Shown: positions 1-8,432, numbered from the stretch's first letter. The stretch: DNA of 38,150 bases from Paenibacillus aestuarii (GCF_027789125.1 NZ_JAQFVF010000084.1:1-38150); one strand, 5' to 3'. The notes: generated from the letters alone by a model not told the origin. Numbers and translations: made by a program.

Positions 1-1461
1 CGGATCCAGATCGTCGAACTCGGACATGCTGATCGTCTTGCCCCTCGTCCAATCGGCCAATTGTTTGGCAGGCTCAATATCAGCTGGTTTCCATTTTAGC
101 CACATGTTCGTATCCATTAGCATCCAATACTTATAAGAACCACCGTCTTTGCTATCAAACGCTTTGCGGTCGGTGTTGAGTAGATGCATGACCTCCGGCA
201 GAAACTGATCTTTGCCGTCTATCGTATCGTAGGTAACGCCCTTCTCACCTAAGCAAAGATCCTTGTTCCCCTCTTCGCTAATCAGATAGCTGAGGAAGGC
301 AATTGCCCGCTTCTTATCCCTGACGTTCTTCGAAATGAGCGTCAACGTCCAACCGGAGACACGATTTCCTGCAAGTGTAGGCGTATCATGCACATCATCT
401 GCCGGACCATCAATCGCGATATACACCTTATTCGGGTCCTTCTGATACAACGCTTGGTTCGCCTCTGCAAAATCAGATGACTGATACAGCATGGCAAAAT
501 AGCGCCCTTGTGCTATTTTTTCATTTATTTGCGGGCGTTTGTCAATAAAGACATCTGTCTGCATCAGCCCGTCCTCATTCGCTTGGCGGAACACCTTCAG
601 CCATTTCAAATAGGTTGGATCGCTTTGACGATCGTACAATTTGCCGCTTTTCTGCTGCGGAATTGCTAGGAAGTTCTGAAGATAAGGCCCCAGCGAAAAG
701 TTTCCAGTATCGTTAAAGTCATGCAGGCCAATCGGAATGAGCGGCTGGCCGTTCACTTCCGGGAACTTCTTCTTCGCAGCCTTCAGCGCGGCGAGAAACC
801 CTTCCGGCGTGCTCATATCCGGCTTCCCAAGTGCTTCATACATATCTTTCCTTACAACAAATACCTGGTTAGACGTCATATCCTGACCATATTTTTGATA
901 ATCCACAGGGGATGAAGATGCATTCGGGTAGCCATACACATTGCTATCGGCCTGTGTATACCAGCTAACCTTCATGGGGTCTGCGACTTTAAAAAAATAA
1001 GGATCATACTGATCCGCTAGCTTATTTAATGGAAGCACCATATCTCCCTTGATTACCTTCTGCACGGCATCGTCGTCCGTTCCCAGCGTGATGAAATCAG
1101 GGAGCGACTTTGCTGCCATCATCGTACTGAGTCTATCGCTTGCGTTGCCAGTAGGCGCGATAAAGTTGATGCTTACGCCCGTCTTCTTCGTTATATAATC
1201 GGAAACGACGTTACCTCCCCACTTGCTGGTGAACCAATCGAAGTTGACATACCAGTCAAACGTAATCGGTGACGTGTCCAGCTTCCATGCAGGCTCATCC
1301 GGAGAAGGCTTCGGTTGAGAAGCATCTGCCTCCGCAAGATTAGCATTGGAGTTCGCAGCACTACCATTACTCGATGTGCCGGTGTTACCAGAACAAGCCG
1401 CTAACGTCCAACACGTAATCAGAGCTAGCAACAGCTTTGCTGATTTACGCATTTTACTCAT
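1..1461 (-). CDS. ABC transporter extracellular solute-binding lipoprotein (partial)
   Basis: The reading frame is open from base 1461 to the window edge (487 codons, no stop), so the C-terminus is missing. It starts at the ATG at 1461: AAGGAG at 1470-1475 lies 8 bases upstream, while the ATG at 1465 hits a stop after two codons. The N-terminus is a lipoprotein signal (basic MSKMRKSAK, hydrophobic stretch, lipobox LAAC near residue 23), followed by a Ser/Asn/Ala-rich linker and a family-1 type substrate-binding fold (for example WFTSKWGG and KKTGVSINF early, a TRGKTISMSEFD segment late). By family knowledge it binds a sugar or oligosaccharide outside the membrane for an ABC importer whose permeases would lie outside the window. 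About 540 residues is usual for this Paenibacillus group. The substrate cannot be told from the sequence. Confidence 0.88.
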   Translation of the reverse strand, partial: MSKMRKSAKLLLALITCWTLAACSGNTGTSSNGSAANSNANLAEADASQPKPSPDEPAWKLDTSPITFDWYVNFDWFTSKWGGNVVSDYITKKTGVSINFIAPTGNASDRLSTMMAAKSLPDFITLGTDDDAVQKVIKGDMVLPLNKLADQYDPYFFKVADPMKVSWYTQADSNVYGYPNASSSPVDYQKYGQDMTSNQVFVVRKDMYEALGKPDMSTPEGFLAALKAAKKKFPEVNGQPLIPIGLHDFNDTGNFSLGPYLQNFLAIPQQKSGKLYDRQSDPTYLKWLKVFRQANEDGLMQTDVFIDKRPQINEKIAQGRYFAMLYQSSDFAEANQALYQKDPNKVYIAIDGPADDVHDTPTLAGNRVSGWTLTLISKNVRDKKRAIAFLSYLISEEGNKDLCLGEKGVTYDTIDGKDQFLPEVMHLLNTDRKAFDSKDGGSYKYWMLMDTNMWLKWKPADIEPAKQLADWTRGKTISMSEFDDLDP

Positions 1462-1637
1462 TCATAATGCTCCTTCGTCCGTATAGTTTAATGTTTTATT
1501 ATTGGAAAAGTGATGATCTTGCATACGCAAGCAGGCTTATAGCTTGCTGGCCCCCCCTGTTTACCACTAAGTACTTTCATCTTTATAGGTAGGGTTACTA
1601 TACTTCAGGTTCCTTAAGCCACCACCGAGAATAAATA

Positions 1638-1658
1638 AGCAGGACAATTCGTCCTGCT
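1638..1658 (-). terminator. Stem-loop downstream of the SLH remnant
   Basis: AGCAGGAC at 1638-1645 and GTCCTGCT at 1651-1658 form a perfect 8-bp stem with a 5-base loop. On the minus strand it is followed by a T-rich stretch (TATTTATT). It lies 23 bases after the stop of the decayed SLH frame and is probably its original terminator. Confidence 0.6.
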
Positions 1659-1680
1659 CGCTTTCGGTAGCTATGATGCT

Positions 1681-1875
1681 CTAGTTATGATTCATTACGC
1701 GATAGATCATGGCAGCTGCTTCTGCTCTCGCGATCAAGCCATGCGGTTTAAGGTGAGGTTCTACTGACCATTCACAATGCCAGCTTTATGCAGCTTGTTG
1801 ACTGCTTCCCGCACGTAGCTGCTGGTCTGCTGTTCATCTTCAAATACCTTTTCGAAATTCCTAAATCCCCCATTG
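1681..1875 (-). pseudogene. S-layer homology (SLH) domain remnant
   Basis: Two minus-strand frames hold pieces of one SLH domain. The upstream piece reads YVREAVNKLHKAGIVNG and then stops. The downstream piece, in another frame, reads GLIARAEAAAMIYRVM and ends at a stop at 1681-1683. SLH domains normally end in just this R-x-E-x-A/V-x-M-hydrophobic motif and sit at protein C-termini. The break between the pieces (a frameshift and probably a deletion) plus the absence of anything upstream make this the dead C-terminal end of a cell-surface protein gene. Confidence 0.7.
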
Positions 1876-2510
1876 ATTGATACAGAATAACTGTTGATTC
1901 TTATATTAAGAATTTGCAAACTTTACCTGTCATGTAATATATCTGCTAGCTACGGGCATGTCAACAAGAAATACCTTCCAGTTTGCCAGGAGCACATGAT
2001 AAGTAGTTCTCCAGATTTCTTCAAAGTGATCGAGTTCCACTAAAGCAACTTGTTCCGTCGCGAACTTCCTTTAATGCTGCACTGGCAAATTTAATGTAGT
2101 ATCCAGGTAACGGAATTAGGATATACAAGAGATATATCCGAGAAAGGAACATGGCCTTCTAATTTTCCAATACGCAAAGAATCGTCCCTTAGATTTTCGA
2201 GCAAAGATGCTGTCCGACCCAACTGATCCTTCGTATAATAGCTGATTGGTAGTGATGAGCGTAATCGGGGTGATTACTGGATGACTTTGTAATCATTATA
2301 AGACGAACCTGTCATAATAATATATCCGCTTGATTTCGGGTGAGGTTACTAGATTTTAGGGTTCTCTGTGTAGTCTGAAAATATGAAGAGCCCGCTCTCG
2401 ATTCGCGGATCTGAACCACTGGTTCGCCCAAGTGCACAAGATGTTGAACAGCGGTCTGACCGAGAAGATGCTCTCCTATATACATGATCTTCGATTTTTC
2501 GTCGCTACTT
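1876..2510. other. Gene-free stretch with faint coding traces
   Basis: No intact gene is visible over about 630 bases. On the minus strand, 1950-2260 contains short open pieces in shifting frames (for example LRDDSLRIGKLEGHVPF, then FASAALKEVRDGT after a stop) that look like a decayed gene, but I could not assign a family. A longer minus-strand open frame at 2312-2548 begins inside the ileS terminator hairpin and is not believable. Confidence 0.4.
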
Positions 2511-2548
2511 AAAATAAAATGGACCTTCAGTATGTACTGAAGATCCAT
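2511..2548 (-). terminator. Rho-independent terminator of ileS
   Basis: An imperfect palindrome at 2519-2548 (ATGGA-CCTTCAG / CTGAAG-ATCCAT, 6-base loop) begins 14 bases after the ileS stop. On the minus strand it is followed by TTTATTTT (2511-2518). Confidence 0.85.
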
Positions 2549-2561
2549 TTATTCATATTTG

Positions 2562-5500
2562 TTACTCAATGAGAATGCCTACATTTTTATTCTCTATCGA
2601 AGTGATTTCCATGCCCTTTTTTATATCGTATGTGATACTCGATAGAAGCACGTTTTCCTGCAGCACGTGTTCGAACCTTTCAATTGCTTCTTTCACCTGC
2701 GGTTCAACATCGAGGACAATGTGCACACGTTTCTCAATCGGTAGATCTAGTTTTTTACGGTACTCCTGAATGACGCGTACGACTTCACGTACAACACCTT
2801 CTTGTTCTAACTCCTCAGTGATTAATGTATTCAGAGCGACGGTCATTTGGTATCCAACTGCCGAAGCAAAACCCTCCTTTGCATTTTTTTCTATGAGCAG
2901 CTCATCAAGCGCAATATGTAGCTCCTCCCCATCTAAGGTTATATGGAAAAAACCTTTATCGACCACTTCCTTAGCTTCGAAAGCGGTTAGATTCTTCAAG
3001 TGATCTTGAAGAGGAGCGACGAATCTACCGTACTTTCTCCCTGCAACTTTCAGATTCAATTTGAGTCTTAAATTCACTAAACCACTATCACTTTGTTCGT
3101 TCCGGATTTCTTTAACATTGATTTCGTCCTTGATAATATCTTCGAACAGGGCCAAATTGAAATTGTCCTTAACTGAAATAATCAGCTCAGACAACGGCTG
3201 CCGGGTTTTAATTCCGGTTTCGTTCCGGATGCTACGAGCTAACTCAACGATCCTCCTCGCGGTCTCCATCTCATTTTCCAATACAACATTTAATGCGGAT
3301 TCGTTTACTCTTGGGAAATCCGTCAGATGAACGCTTCCGGTGCCATTAAGATTGCAATAAATATCCTCGGCAATGAATGGTGTGTATGGGGCGATCATCT
3401 GGGCAAGCCTCATTAACACTTCACATAGGGTCTGATAAGCAGATACTTTATCCGCTGACATATTGCTACCCCAGAAACGATCGCGTGATCGACGTATATA
3501 CCAGTTGCTAAGCTCATCGACAAATGCTTCTATTTCCTTTGCCGGATTTAGGAAGTCATTCGATTCGAGTCCTTTAGTAACATTTTGCAGCGTGCTATTC
3601 AACCGCGACAATATCCAACGGTCCAATTTATTCGTAGAGATTTGATTCGGATACTCTTCTGGATTATATTGATCGATTGTTGCATATAACGCGTAGAATG
3701 CATGTGCGTTAACTAGGGTATCGATCATTCTCGATTTTGCTTCAACTACTATTTGCTTCGAAAATCGCTTGCTGTTCCACGGGGCACTGTCGGAAAGCAG
3801 GGCCCAGCGGAACGCATCTGTACCGAACTCCTCAATAATTTCCCAAGGGTCGATAACATTGCCTTTGCTTTTCGACATCTTTTGTCCGTTTTCATCTAGG
3901 ACATGCCCGGTTGAAATTACTGCTTTGTATGGTGATTTTCCGTTATACAGAGTTGATACGGCCAAAAGGCTGAAGAACCAACCTCTCGTTTGGTCGATTC
4001 CTTCGCAAATGATATCTGCGGGGTACTGTTCATGAAAAAGTTTCTCTTCGCCTAAGGGATGGTGGTATTGGGCAAAAGGCATGGAGCCGCTGTCAAACCA
4101 GACATCGATGACTTCCGCCGTTCTTTGCATATTGCCGCCACATGAACAGCGTAGATATACTTCATCCACATAAGGTTTATGCAACTCCAGGTCCTCGGCA
4201 ATCGGGTTTATCGATTTGTCCCGTAGTTCCTTATGACTGCCAGGTGCATACTCGGCCCCACAATCGCGGCAGAACCATATATTTAGCGGCGTACCCCAAT
4301 AGCGGTTACGGCTGATGTTCCAATCGACAAGATCCTCAAGGAATTTTCCAAAACGGCCTTCTTGGAGATGGGATGGATACCAGTCAATTTTTCTGTTATT
4401 TTCGAGTAGTTGCTCTTTGACCGCGGTCGTCTTGATAAACCAGCTTTCCATCGCATAATATAGCAACGGAGATTTGCACCGCCAGCAAAATGGATAGCTG
4501 TGCTCATAACGCTCTTTAGAGAACAGCAGACTACGCTCCGATAAATTTTTCACAATGTCGACTTCGCAATCTTTTACGAACCGCCCGGAAAAATCTACAA
4601 TCTGATCAATATATCGTCCGGCCGGATTTACTACATTCACGAAATCAAGCTTATGCTGCCTGGATGTGCGGTAGTCGTCTTCACCGTGTGCGGGTGCAAT
4701 ATGGACGATTCCGGTCCCACTCGTGTCACTGACATAATCTGCATCCACAACGATATGTCCTTTGTCCACATGGATATAATCGAAAGGCGGCATATAAGGA
4801 ATACCAACGAATTCCGAGCCTTTATGCTTGGACAAGATTTCGTAACCCCCTTTCATGACTTGCCCCGCCAGTTTTTCCGCAACAATATATATTTCGCCGT
4901 CCTTTTTTACTTTTACGTAATCGATCTCCTTATTGACCGCCAACGCAACATTAGCGGGAAGCGTCCAAGGGGTTGTCGTCCAGGCAAGAAACGTCTCGAA
5001 GCCTTGCTTGCTTCTAAACTTCACTGTGGCGCTCAAATCTTTGACATCTTCATAACCTTGCGCCACTTCGTGTGAGCTTAGCGTGGTTTGGCAATCAGGA
5101 CAATACGGACTGACACGGTGTCCTCTATAGAGTAATCCTTTTTTATGAATAACGGACAGGATATTCCACACACTCTCGATATAATCATTCGCGAGCGTAA
5201 TATAGGGATGACTCATGTCTGTCCAATAAGCGATCGCCTCAGTCAATTCTCGCCACTGTTTTTCGTACTCGAACACACTGCTTTTACATTTCTCTACGAA
5301 TTCAGCAATACCATACTTTTCGATCTCCTGTTTACCGGAGATACCTAGTTGTTTTTCAACGCCAAGTTCTACAGGTAGTCCATGAGTGTCCCATCCTGCT
5401 TTGCGAACGACGCGATAGCCAGACATTGTTTTATACCGGCAAATGAAATCTTTAATAACTCTTCCCAACACGTGCCCGATATGTGGCTTACCGTTTGCCG

Positions 5501-5642
5501 TCGGAGGTCCTTCGTAAAAAACGAAGTTCGGTCTTCCCTCACGGATTTCGATCGATTTTTGAAACGTATCGTTTTGTTTCCACTGTTCAAGAACGCGCAG
5601 TTCTCGAGTCCTCGCTCTTTCTTTCACATCGATTTTTCTCAT
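2562..5642 (-). CDS. ileS: Isoleucyl-tRNA synthetase, type 2 (IleS2, eukaryote-like)
   Basis: A class I aminoacyl-tRNA synthetase charging tRNA-Ile in the cytoplasm. I chose the ATG at 5642 (MRKIDVKERAR, 1026 aa): AAAGGG lies about 10 bases upstream, while the ATG at 5651 touches it. The upstream open frame is IS-derived. HIGH motif PHIGH at residues 54-57, an editing domain with TTTPWTLPAN and GTGIVHIAPAHGEDD, and KMSKSKGN. The signature WFDSGSMPFAQ, the length above 1000 and the lack of the C-terminal zinc CxxC/CW module of housekeeping bacterial IleS (about 920 aa) mark it as type 2, the eukaryote-like group that includes plasmid MupA and is generally mupirocin-tolerant. The HIGH motif is canonical, not the swapped GxHH form reported in hyper-resistant enzymes. 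It may be a second copy beside a housekeeping ileS elsewhere. No T-box is seen upstream. Confidence 0.95.
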   Translation of the reverse strand: MRKIDVKERARTRELRVLEQWKQNDTFQKSIEIREGRPNFVFYEGPPTANGKPHIGHVLGRVIKDFICRYKTMSGYRVVRKAGWDTHGLPVELGVEKQLGISGKQEIEKYGIAEFVEKCKSSVFEYEKQWRELTEAIAYWTDMSHPYITLANDYIESVWNILSVIHKKGLLYRGHRVSPYCPDCQTTLSSHEVAQGYEDVKDLSATVKFRSKQGFETFLAWTTTPWTLPANVALAVNKEIDYVKVKKDGEIYIVAEKLAGQVMKGGYEILSKHKGSEFVGIPYMPPFDYIHVDKGHIVVDADYVSDTSGTGIVHIAPAHGEDDYRTSRQHKLDFVNVVNPAGRYIDQIVDFSGRFVKDCEVDIVKNLSERSLLFSKERYEHSYPFCWRCKSPLLYYAMESWFIKTTAVKEQLLENNRKIDWYPSHLQEGRFGKFLEDLVDWNISRNRYWGTPLNIWFCRDCGAEYAPGSHKELRDKSINPIAEDLELHKPYVDEVYLRCSCGGNMQRTAEVIDVWFDSGSMPFAQYHHPLGEEKLFHEQYPADIICEGIDQTRGWFFSLLAVSTLYNGKSPYKAVISTGHVLDENGQKMSKSKGNVIDPWEIIEEFGTDAFRWALLSDSAPWNSKRFSKQIVVEAKSRMIDTLVNAHAFYALYATIDQYNPEEYPNQISTNKLDRWILSRLNSTLQNVTKGLESNDFLNPAKEIEAFVDELSNWYIRRSRDRFWGSNMSADKVSAYQTLCEVLMRLAQMIAPYTPFIAEDIYCNLNGTGSVHLTDFPRVNESALNVVLENEMETARRIVELARSIRNETGIKTRQPLSELIISVKDNFNLALFEDIIKDEINVKEIRNEQSDSGLVNLRLKLNLKVAGRKYGRFVAPLQDHLKNLTAFEAKEVVDKGFFHITLDGEELHIALDELLIEKNAKEGFASAVGYQMTVALNTLITEELEQEGVVREVVRVIQEYRKKLDLPIEKRVHIVLDVEPQVKEAIERFEHVLQENVLLSSITYDIKKGMEITSIENKNVGILIE

Positions 5643-5659
5643 GTGAGCCATCCCTTTCT

Positions 5660-5895
5660 CTGAATGCTTGGCTTCAAATCGTTTTTGACTGCTGATAAGA
5701 CCTTGAAAGGAATTGAAGACATGCATATGATTAGGAAAGGACAGGCCGAATGCAATCATTCGTCTGTCCTTTCAACGGTTGAACTGTTCAATAAATTATT
5801 TGGATTAACAGCATAATCTAACCTCTAAAGTGATGACCACAACCTGATGAATTTCCATCCTGGTTTATTATGTTGCCTTCAAAACTTTGCAGCAC
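5660..5895 (+). mobile_element. IS6-family insertion sequence remnant (transposase C-terminus and right end)
   Basis: Plus-strand codons from 5664 to the stop at 5814-5816 encode about 50 residues that match the C-terminus of IS6/IS240-type DDE transposases: MLGFKSF, then TLKGIEDMHMIRKGQ, ending VELFNKLFGLTA. About 65 bases further, AAACTTTGCAGCA at 5882-5894 resembles the IS6 terminal repeat (AAACTTTGCAACAGAACC type). All upstream transposase is gone. The junction lies about 20 bases upstream of the ileS start, so the ileS leader runs antisense through this remnant. The same C-terminal segment recurs at 23037-23103. Confidence 0.8.
5735..5773 (-). other. Strong hairpin in the ileS leader
   Basis: GAAAGGACAG (5735-5744) pairs with CTGTCCTTTC (5764-5773), with an inner CGAATG/CATTCG stem (5747-5752 / 5757-5762). 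It lies inside the IS6 remnant and would form in an ileS transcript starting further upstream. No run of T follows on the ileS strand (CTAATC), so it is a weak terminator at best. Confidence 0.55.
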
Positions 5896-5907
5896 TCATT
5901 TAGATGT

Positions 5908-6060
5908 TCAATGCCGAAGAAGTGCATCAAGTGAAAATTCACCGGCTCCGATCAATGCCACTCCAACGAAAACCGCTATGAGAACGAGATTAAATTCATA
6001 GCCATTTGACGTACTCCAGAAGCCGTTCCGGCCATGCACTTTGTCAATGGCTACCACCAT
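5908..6060 (-). pseudogene. DoxX-family (MhqP-like) membrane protein, C-terminal remnant
   Basis: From an internal ATG at 6060 the frame reads 50 residues, including FNLVLIAVFVGVALIGAGEF and ending SLDALLRH. This is the C-terminal end of DoxX-family proteins, which carry a Gx-G-x-SLD signature after the last membrane helix. Normal DoxX proteins have about 130 residues and four helices. Here only the last helix remains and the N-terminal part is missing or out of frame. In Bacillus subtilis the DoxX protein MhqP is co-induced with ring-cleaving dioxygenase MhqO and hydrolase MhqD, homologues of which lie in this window, so this is probably part of the same detoxification set. Confidence 0.65.
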
Positions 6061-6070
6061 GACAAATTTT

Positions 6071-6180
6071 CTAATAACGCACTTCCTTCATCTGTAAATT
6101 CTGCACCAGTAATTCAGCGGTCGTCTGGGCAAGCGCCCCCTTCAAATAGCCTTTGGCCCCAAGTTTGTCATCAGTTGTAT
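6071..6180 (-). pseudogene. Short unidentified gene remnant
   Basis: A minus-strand frame of about 36 codons (DKLGAKGYLKGALAQTTAE, ending MKEVRY and a stop at 6071-6073) follows the GNAT gene directly and precedes the DoxX remnant. It has no start codon of its own and looks like the tail of a longer cytosolic enzyme. I could not assign it; an NAD(P)H/FMN oxidoreductase is possible but not shown. Confidence 0.3.
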
Positions 6181-6182
6181 AT

Positions 6183-6458
6183 TTATTTCAATAATACATC
6201 GGCATAATCTTCATGACGGTCAAATTGACTTCTGGCAAAAGGACATAATGGCATAATCTTAATCCCTTTTTTACGAGCAAATTCGACCAATCGCTTCACT
6301 AGCGCCTGTCCTACGCCTTGACCGCGTAGGCTATCGGAAACAGTCGTGTAGTCTACTATAATGATGTCGTTTCCGCTGTAAACATAATGAATTTCAGCTT
6401 CTCTCTTATCCTGTTCTCCCATATAAAAACCGTTCACATCTTCTTTTATTTCGAACAT
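6183..6458 (-). CDS. yjdJ: GNAT-family acetyltransferase, YjdJ-like
   Basis: A 91-residue protein of the small GNAT group (Acetyltransf_CG, YjdJ type). I chose the ATG at 6458 (MFEIKEDVNGF): GGGGGA stands 6 bases before it, and the extra 27 codons of the longer frame do not resemble the family. The acetyl-CoA loop is visible as RGQGVGQALV (residues 46-55), followed by the helix VEFARKKG and the family tail PLCPFARSQFDRH. Members are cytoplasmic and probably acetylate a small amine or peptide; the substrate is unknown. E. coli yjdJ lies beside the Fe-S protein gene yjdI. Here the only yjdI (11240-11476) is followed by a truncated second yjdJ, so this copy may be the functional replacement. Confidence 0.82.
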   Translation of the reverse strand: MFEIKEDVNGFYMGEQDKREAEIHYVYSGNDIIIVDYTTVSDSLRGQGVGQALVKRLVEFARKKGIKIMPLCPFARSQFDRHEDYADVLLK

Positions 6459-6696
6459 CGTATTCCCCCATTTATAAGGTTTGATTTCCACTTGGACATT
6501 TGTTGATTTGAGATGAGATTTTATCAGCATTTTCTCCATCAGCTAATGACCGACTCGCCAATAAGAATAAGTGTAAGTAATGCAAAGCACGAGTCACAGA
6601 AAAGTGAACAGCAAGAAATGAATATCCCAATCCAAAAGCGAGAATATATTGTATTTATGAATCGATGTTATGCGAAGATTCAGAGAGGTGTTACCA

Positions 6697-7128
6697 TTAT
6701 TTCACCGTAATCTTCGTTATCATCGTGCTGTGGCCGCTGCCACACATGAAAATGCAATTGATCGTGTACTCGCCTGGTTTGTCAGGCGTCCAGGTGACGT
6801 CTTTCGTTGCATTTTCGGTGACTTGCGCGATCTTCGAGTCAGTACCGACGATGGCGAAACCGTGCATGCCCTGCTTCGAAGTGACGGTGAAATGGATCGG
6901 CGTTCCGGAGGTAAATTCAGTTTTATCCAGCTTCCACTCAAAATTTGACGCTTCGGCCTTCACTTCGACAGCAGCGGAAGCAGCCGGTTTGGCCGAGGCA
7001 GCGTATTTGTCGACGGGCACTGCATCTTTCGCCGCCGGAGCGGCAGTGTCTTTGCCGCAAGCGACAAGTTCTAAGGCGAAGAGGAGAATCAGCAAGGATA
7101 TAATCGATAATTTCAAAGTACGATTCAT
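6697..7128 (-). CDS. CuA-type cupredoxin lipoprotein
   Basis: 143 residues; ATG at 7128 chosen because GAGG precedes it by 7 bases. The N-terminus is a lipoprotein signal ending in LVAC (Cys24), so the protein is anchored outside the membrane. After an Ala/Lys-rich linker comes one cupredoxin domain (about 54-143). It carries C-x3-C-x3-H-x2-M (Cys125, Cys129, His133, Met136, in INCIFMCGSGHSTM) plus an upstream His89 in GMHGF. This is the binuclear CuA ligand pattern of cytochrome oxidase subunit II, but with no transmembrane hairpin. It resembles stand-alone COX2-like proteins that carry electrons or deliver copper. The next gene upstream is the broken mhqD-like hydrolase; the nearest oxidase-like gene is at 14182. 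The exact role is unknown. Confidence 0.85.
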   Translation of the reverse strand: MNRTLKLSIISLLILLFALELVACGKDTAAPAAKDAVPVDKYAASAKPAASAAVEVKAEASNFEWKLDKTEFTSGTPIHFTVTSKQGMHGFAIVGTDSKIAQVTENATKDVTWTPDKPGEYTINCIFMCGSGHSTMITKITVK

Positions 7129-7149
7129 AATCACACCTCTATCCTAAAT

Positions 7150-7385
7150 TTGTTGTATGTTCCCCAGCACTTTCGTGCCGCGTGGCTTCGATACGAGCGC
7201 ATCCGGCTCGGCGTAATGCCGAAGCCGCCGATCTGGACGTCACATTCCCCCTTAGGGAAAGAACGGATGATTGAGGAAACGAGTTTGGGGTTTGGCCAGT
7301 GGCAATAAATCGTGCTCCGTTTCGCCTGTGAAAAGGACAGGTGTAGGCGCGTGTAAGTCGCTCCCTTTTCAAGGATATGTCTCAT
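7150..7385 (-). pseudogene. MhqD-like alpha/beta hydrolase, frameshifted and truncated
   Basis: It begins MRHILEKG at 7385, overlapping the dioxygenase stop by 4 bases (ATGA), exactly as the intact pair at 12411-13966 does (MKHIFERG). Beyond that the homology jumps between frames: PVLFTGETEHDLLPLAK in one, SVLSLRGNVTSR in another. It ends before the catalytic Ser motif. This is a dead copy of the carboxylesterase/hydrolase at 13358. Confidence 0.75.
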
Positions 7386-8335
7386 CTTTTGTCTCCATCT
7401 AGCGCCCTTACTTCAATTGGTAGCAAGTTAGCTTCAATTTTACCACGTACGGGTTCAAGCCATTCCGGGAGCATCAATTTTTCACCTAATGCATCAGGAG
7501 TTTCATCTCGTGCGAAACCTGGAGGATCGGTTGCAATTTCAAATAAGATGTGCCCATCTTCCTGGAAATAAAACGCATTGTAATATCGCCGGTCTACATT
7601 ATGAGTAGGTACATAGCCGCCCTCACTCACTTTCTGGAACCATTGCTCATGCTCCTGAAAGTCTTTTGCACGCCAGGCAATGTGGTGAACGGTACCTGCC
7701 CCACCATGTCCCCATTGCTTATTCTCAAGAGGAACATCGATCAGATTCCCGATATGTCCGAATGATTGAAAACGAGCGTAACCGACGTCTTCACCTACTT
7801 TTTTCAATCCCAATACGTTTTCAAGCACATGCATCGTTTTCTCTGCTTTCATGCTGAAAAGAACAGCACCGCCAAATCCTTTTATCGCTCTGTCCGTAGG
7901 AATTCCGTCAAACGACCACTCACTGTTCAATCCATCTTCGCGCTCAACAATTTCAAGATGAAGCCCTTCGTGATCCCTAAACTGAAGGTATGATTCTTGA
8001 AACCGGACTGACTTTTGTGGGATTATGCCGAAGCTGTTGAGCCGCTTCTCCCAAAAGTCGAATGAGCCGGGTGGCACGACAAACGTAGTTATTCCTACTT
8101 GCCCCCCGCCTACTTCTCCAGGCCTAAAGTCGGGCCAGGGATAAAAGGCCATAATGGAACCGGGGCTTCCAGATTGATCGCCGAAATACAAGTGGTAAAC
8201 TTCTGGGGTGTCGGCAATGTCGATGGTTTTCTTTACAAGCCTAAGACCGAGTATGCCTGCATAAAAGTTGACGTTCTCCTGCGGATTACGAGCAAATGCA
8301 GCAATGTGATGGATTCCTGCAGTTTCTAATGTCAA
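7382..8335 (-). CDS. Ring-cleaving dioxygenase, MhqO/MhqA-like
   Basis: 317 residues, two vicinal-oxygen-chelate (glyoxalase-fold) halves. The start is TTG at 8335, with AGGGGTG about 9 bases upstream; no ATG fits. Metal ligands expected of the family are visible: His in GIHHIA near residue 9, His in GTVHHIAWRA near 217, Glu in ILFEIATDPPG near 265. By homology to B. subtilis MhqO/MhqE/MhqA it is an extradiol-type enzyme that opens hydroquinone or catechol rings during quinone stress, in the cytoplasm. It is highly similar to the product of 12411-13361 along its whole length. Upstream is a truncated xapX; downstream a broken hydrolase. The gene is intact although its operon partners are not. 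Confidence 0.9.
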   Translation of the reverse strand: MTLETAGIHHIAAFARNPQENVNFYAGILGLRLVKKTIDIADTPEVYHLYFGDQSGSPGSIMAFYPWPDFRPGEVGGGQVGITTFVVPPGSFDFWEKRLNSFGIIPQKSVRFQESYLQFRDHEGLHLEIVEREDGLNSEWSFDGIPTDRAIKGFGGAVLFSMKAEKTMHVLENVLGLKKVGEDVGYARFQSFGHIGNLIDVPLENKQWGHGGAGTVHHIAWRAKDFQEHEQWFQKVSEGGYVPTHNVDRRYYNAFYFQEDGHILFEIATDPPGFARDETPDALGEKLMLPEWLEPVRGKIEANLLPIEVRALDGDKR

Positions 8336-8340
8336 GTATG

Positions 8341-8432
8341 ATCACCCCTAACTTTAAGATCGGACTATTTAGATAACAAAAAACAATCCCTATCACGCTC
8401 CCAACACCTAACGCTATAAATATAGACAACAT
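8341..8432 (-). pseudogene. XapX-domain protein, truncated copy
   Basis: The frame from ATG 8432 reads MLSIFIALGVGSVIGIVF and a further dozen residues, matching the first half of the intact XapX proteins at 10154 and 21848. It then breaks where they have PSPAPP and runs into the dioxygenase start. The second membrane segment is lost. Confidence 0.6.

Noticed and set aside
1950..2260. Decayed LysR or IS110 gene
   Set aside because: Some residues are suggestive (LRDDSLRIGKLEG, HVLLANWKVFLVDM), but the frames shift too often to assign a family.
2312..2548. Open frame of 78 codons downstream of ileS on the same strand
   Set aside because: Its start codon lies inside the ileS terminator hairpin, it has no ribosome site, and the product resembles nothing.
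4653..5075. 140-codon plus-strand frame inside ileS
   Set aside because: Antisense shadow of a strongly conserved gene, without a ribosome site.
5643..5759. 39-codon N-terminal extension of ileS
   Set aside because: The extension is antisense to the IS6 transposase remnant and is not family-like; a ribosome site stands before the internal ATG at 5642.
5760..6180. T-box riboswitch before ileS
   Set aside because: No AGGGTGGNACCGCG-type T-box sequence and no terminator/antiterminator pair is seen; the region is IS and pseudogene material.
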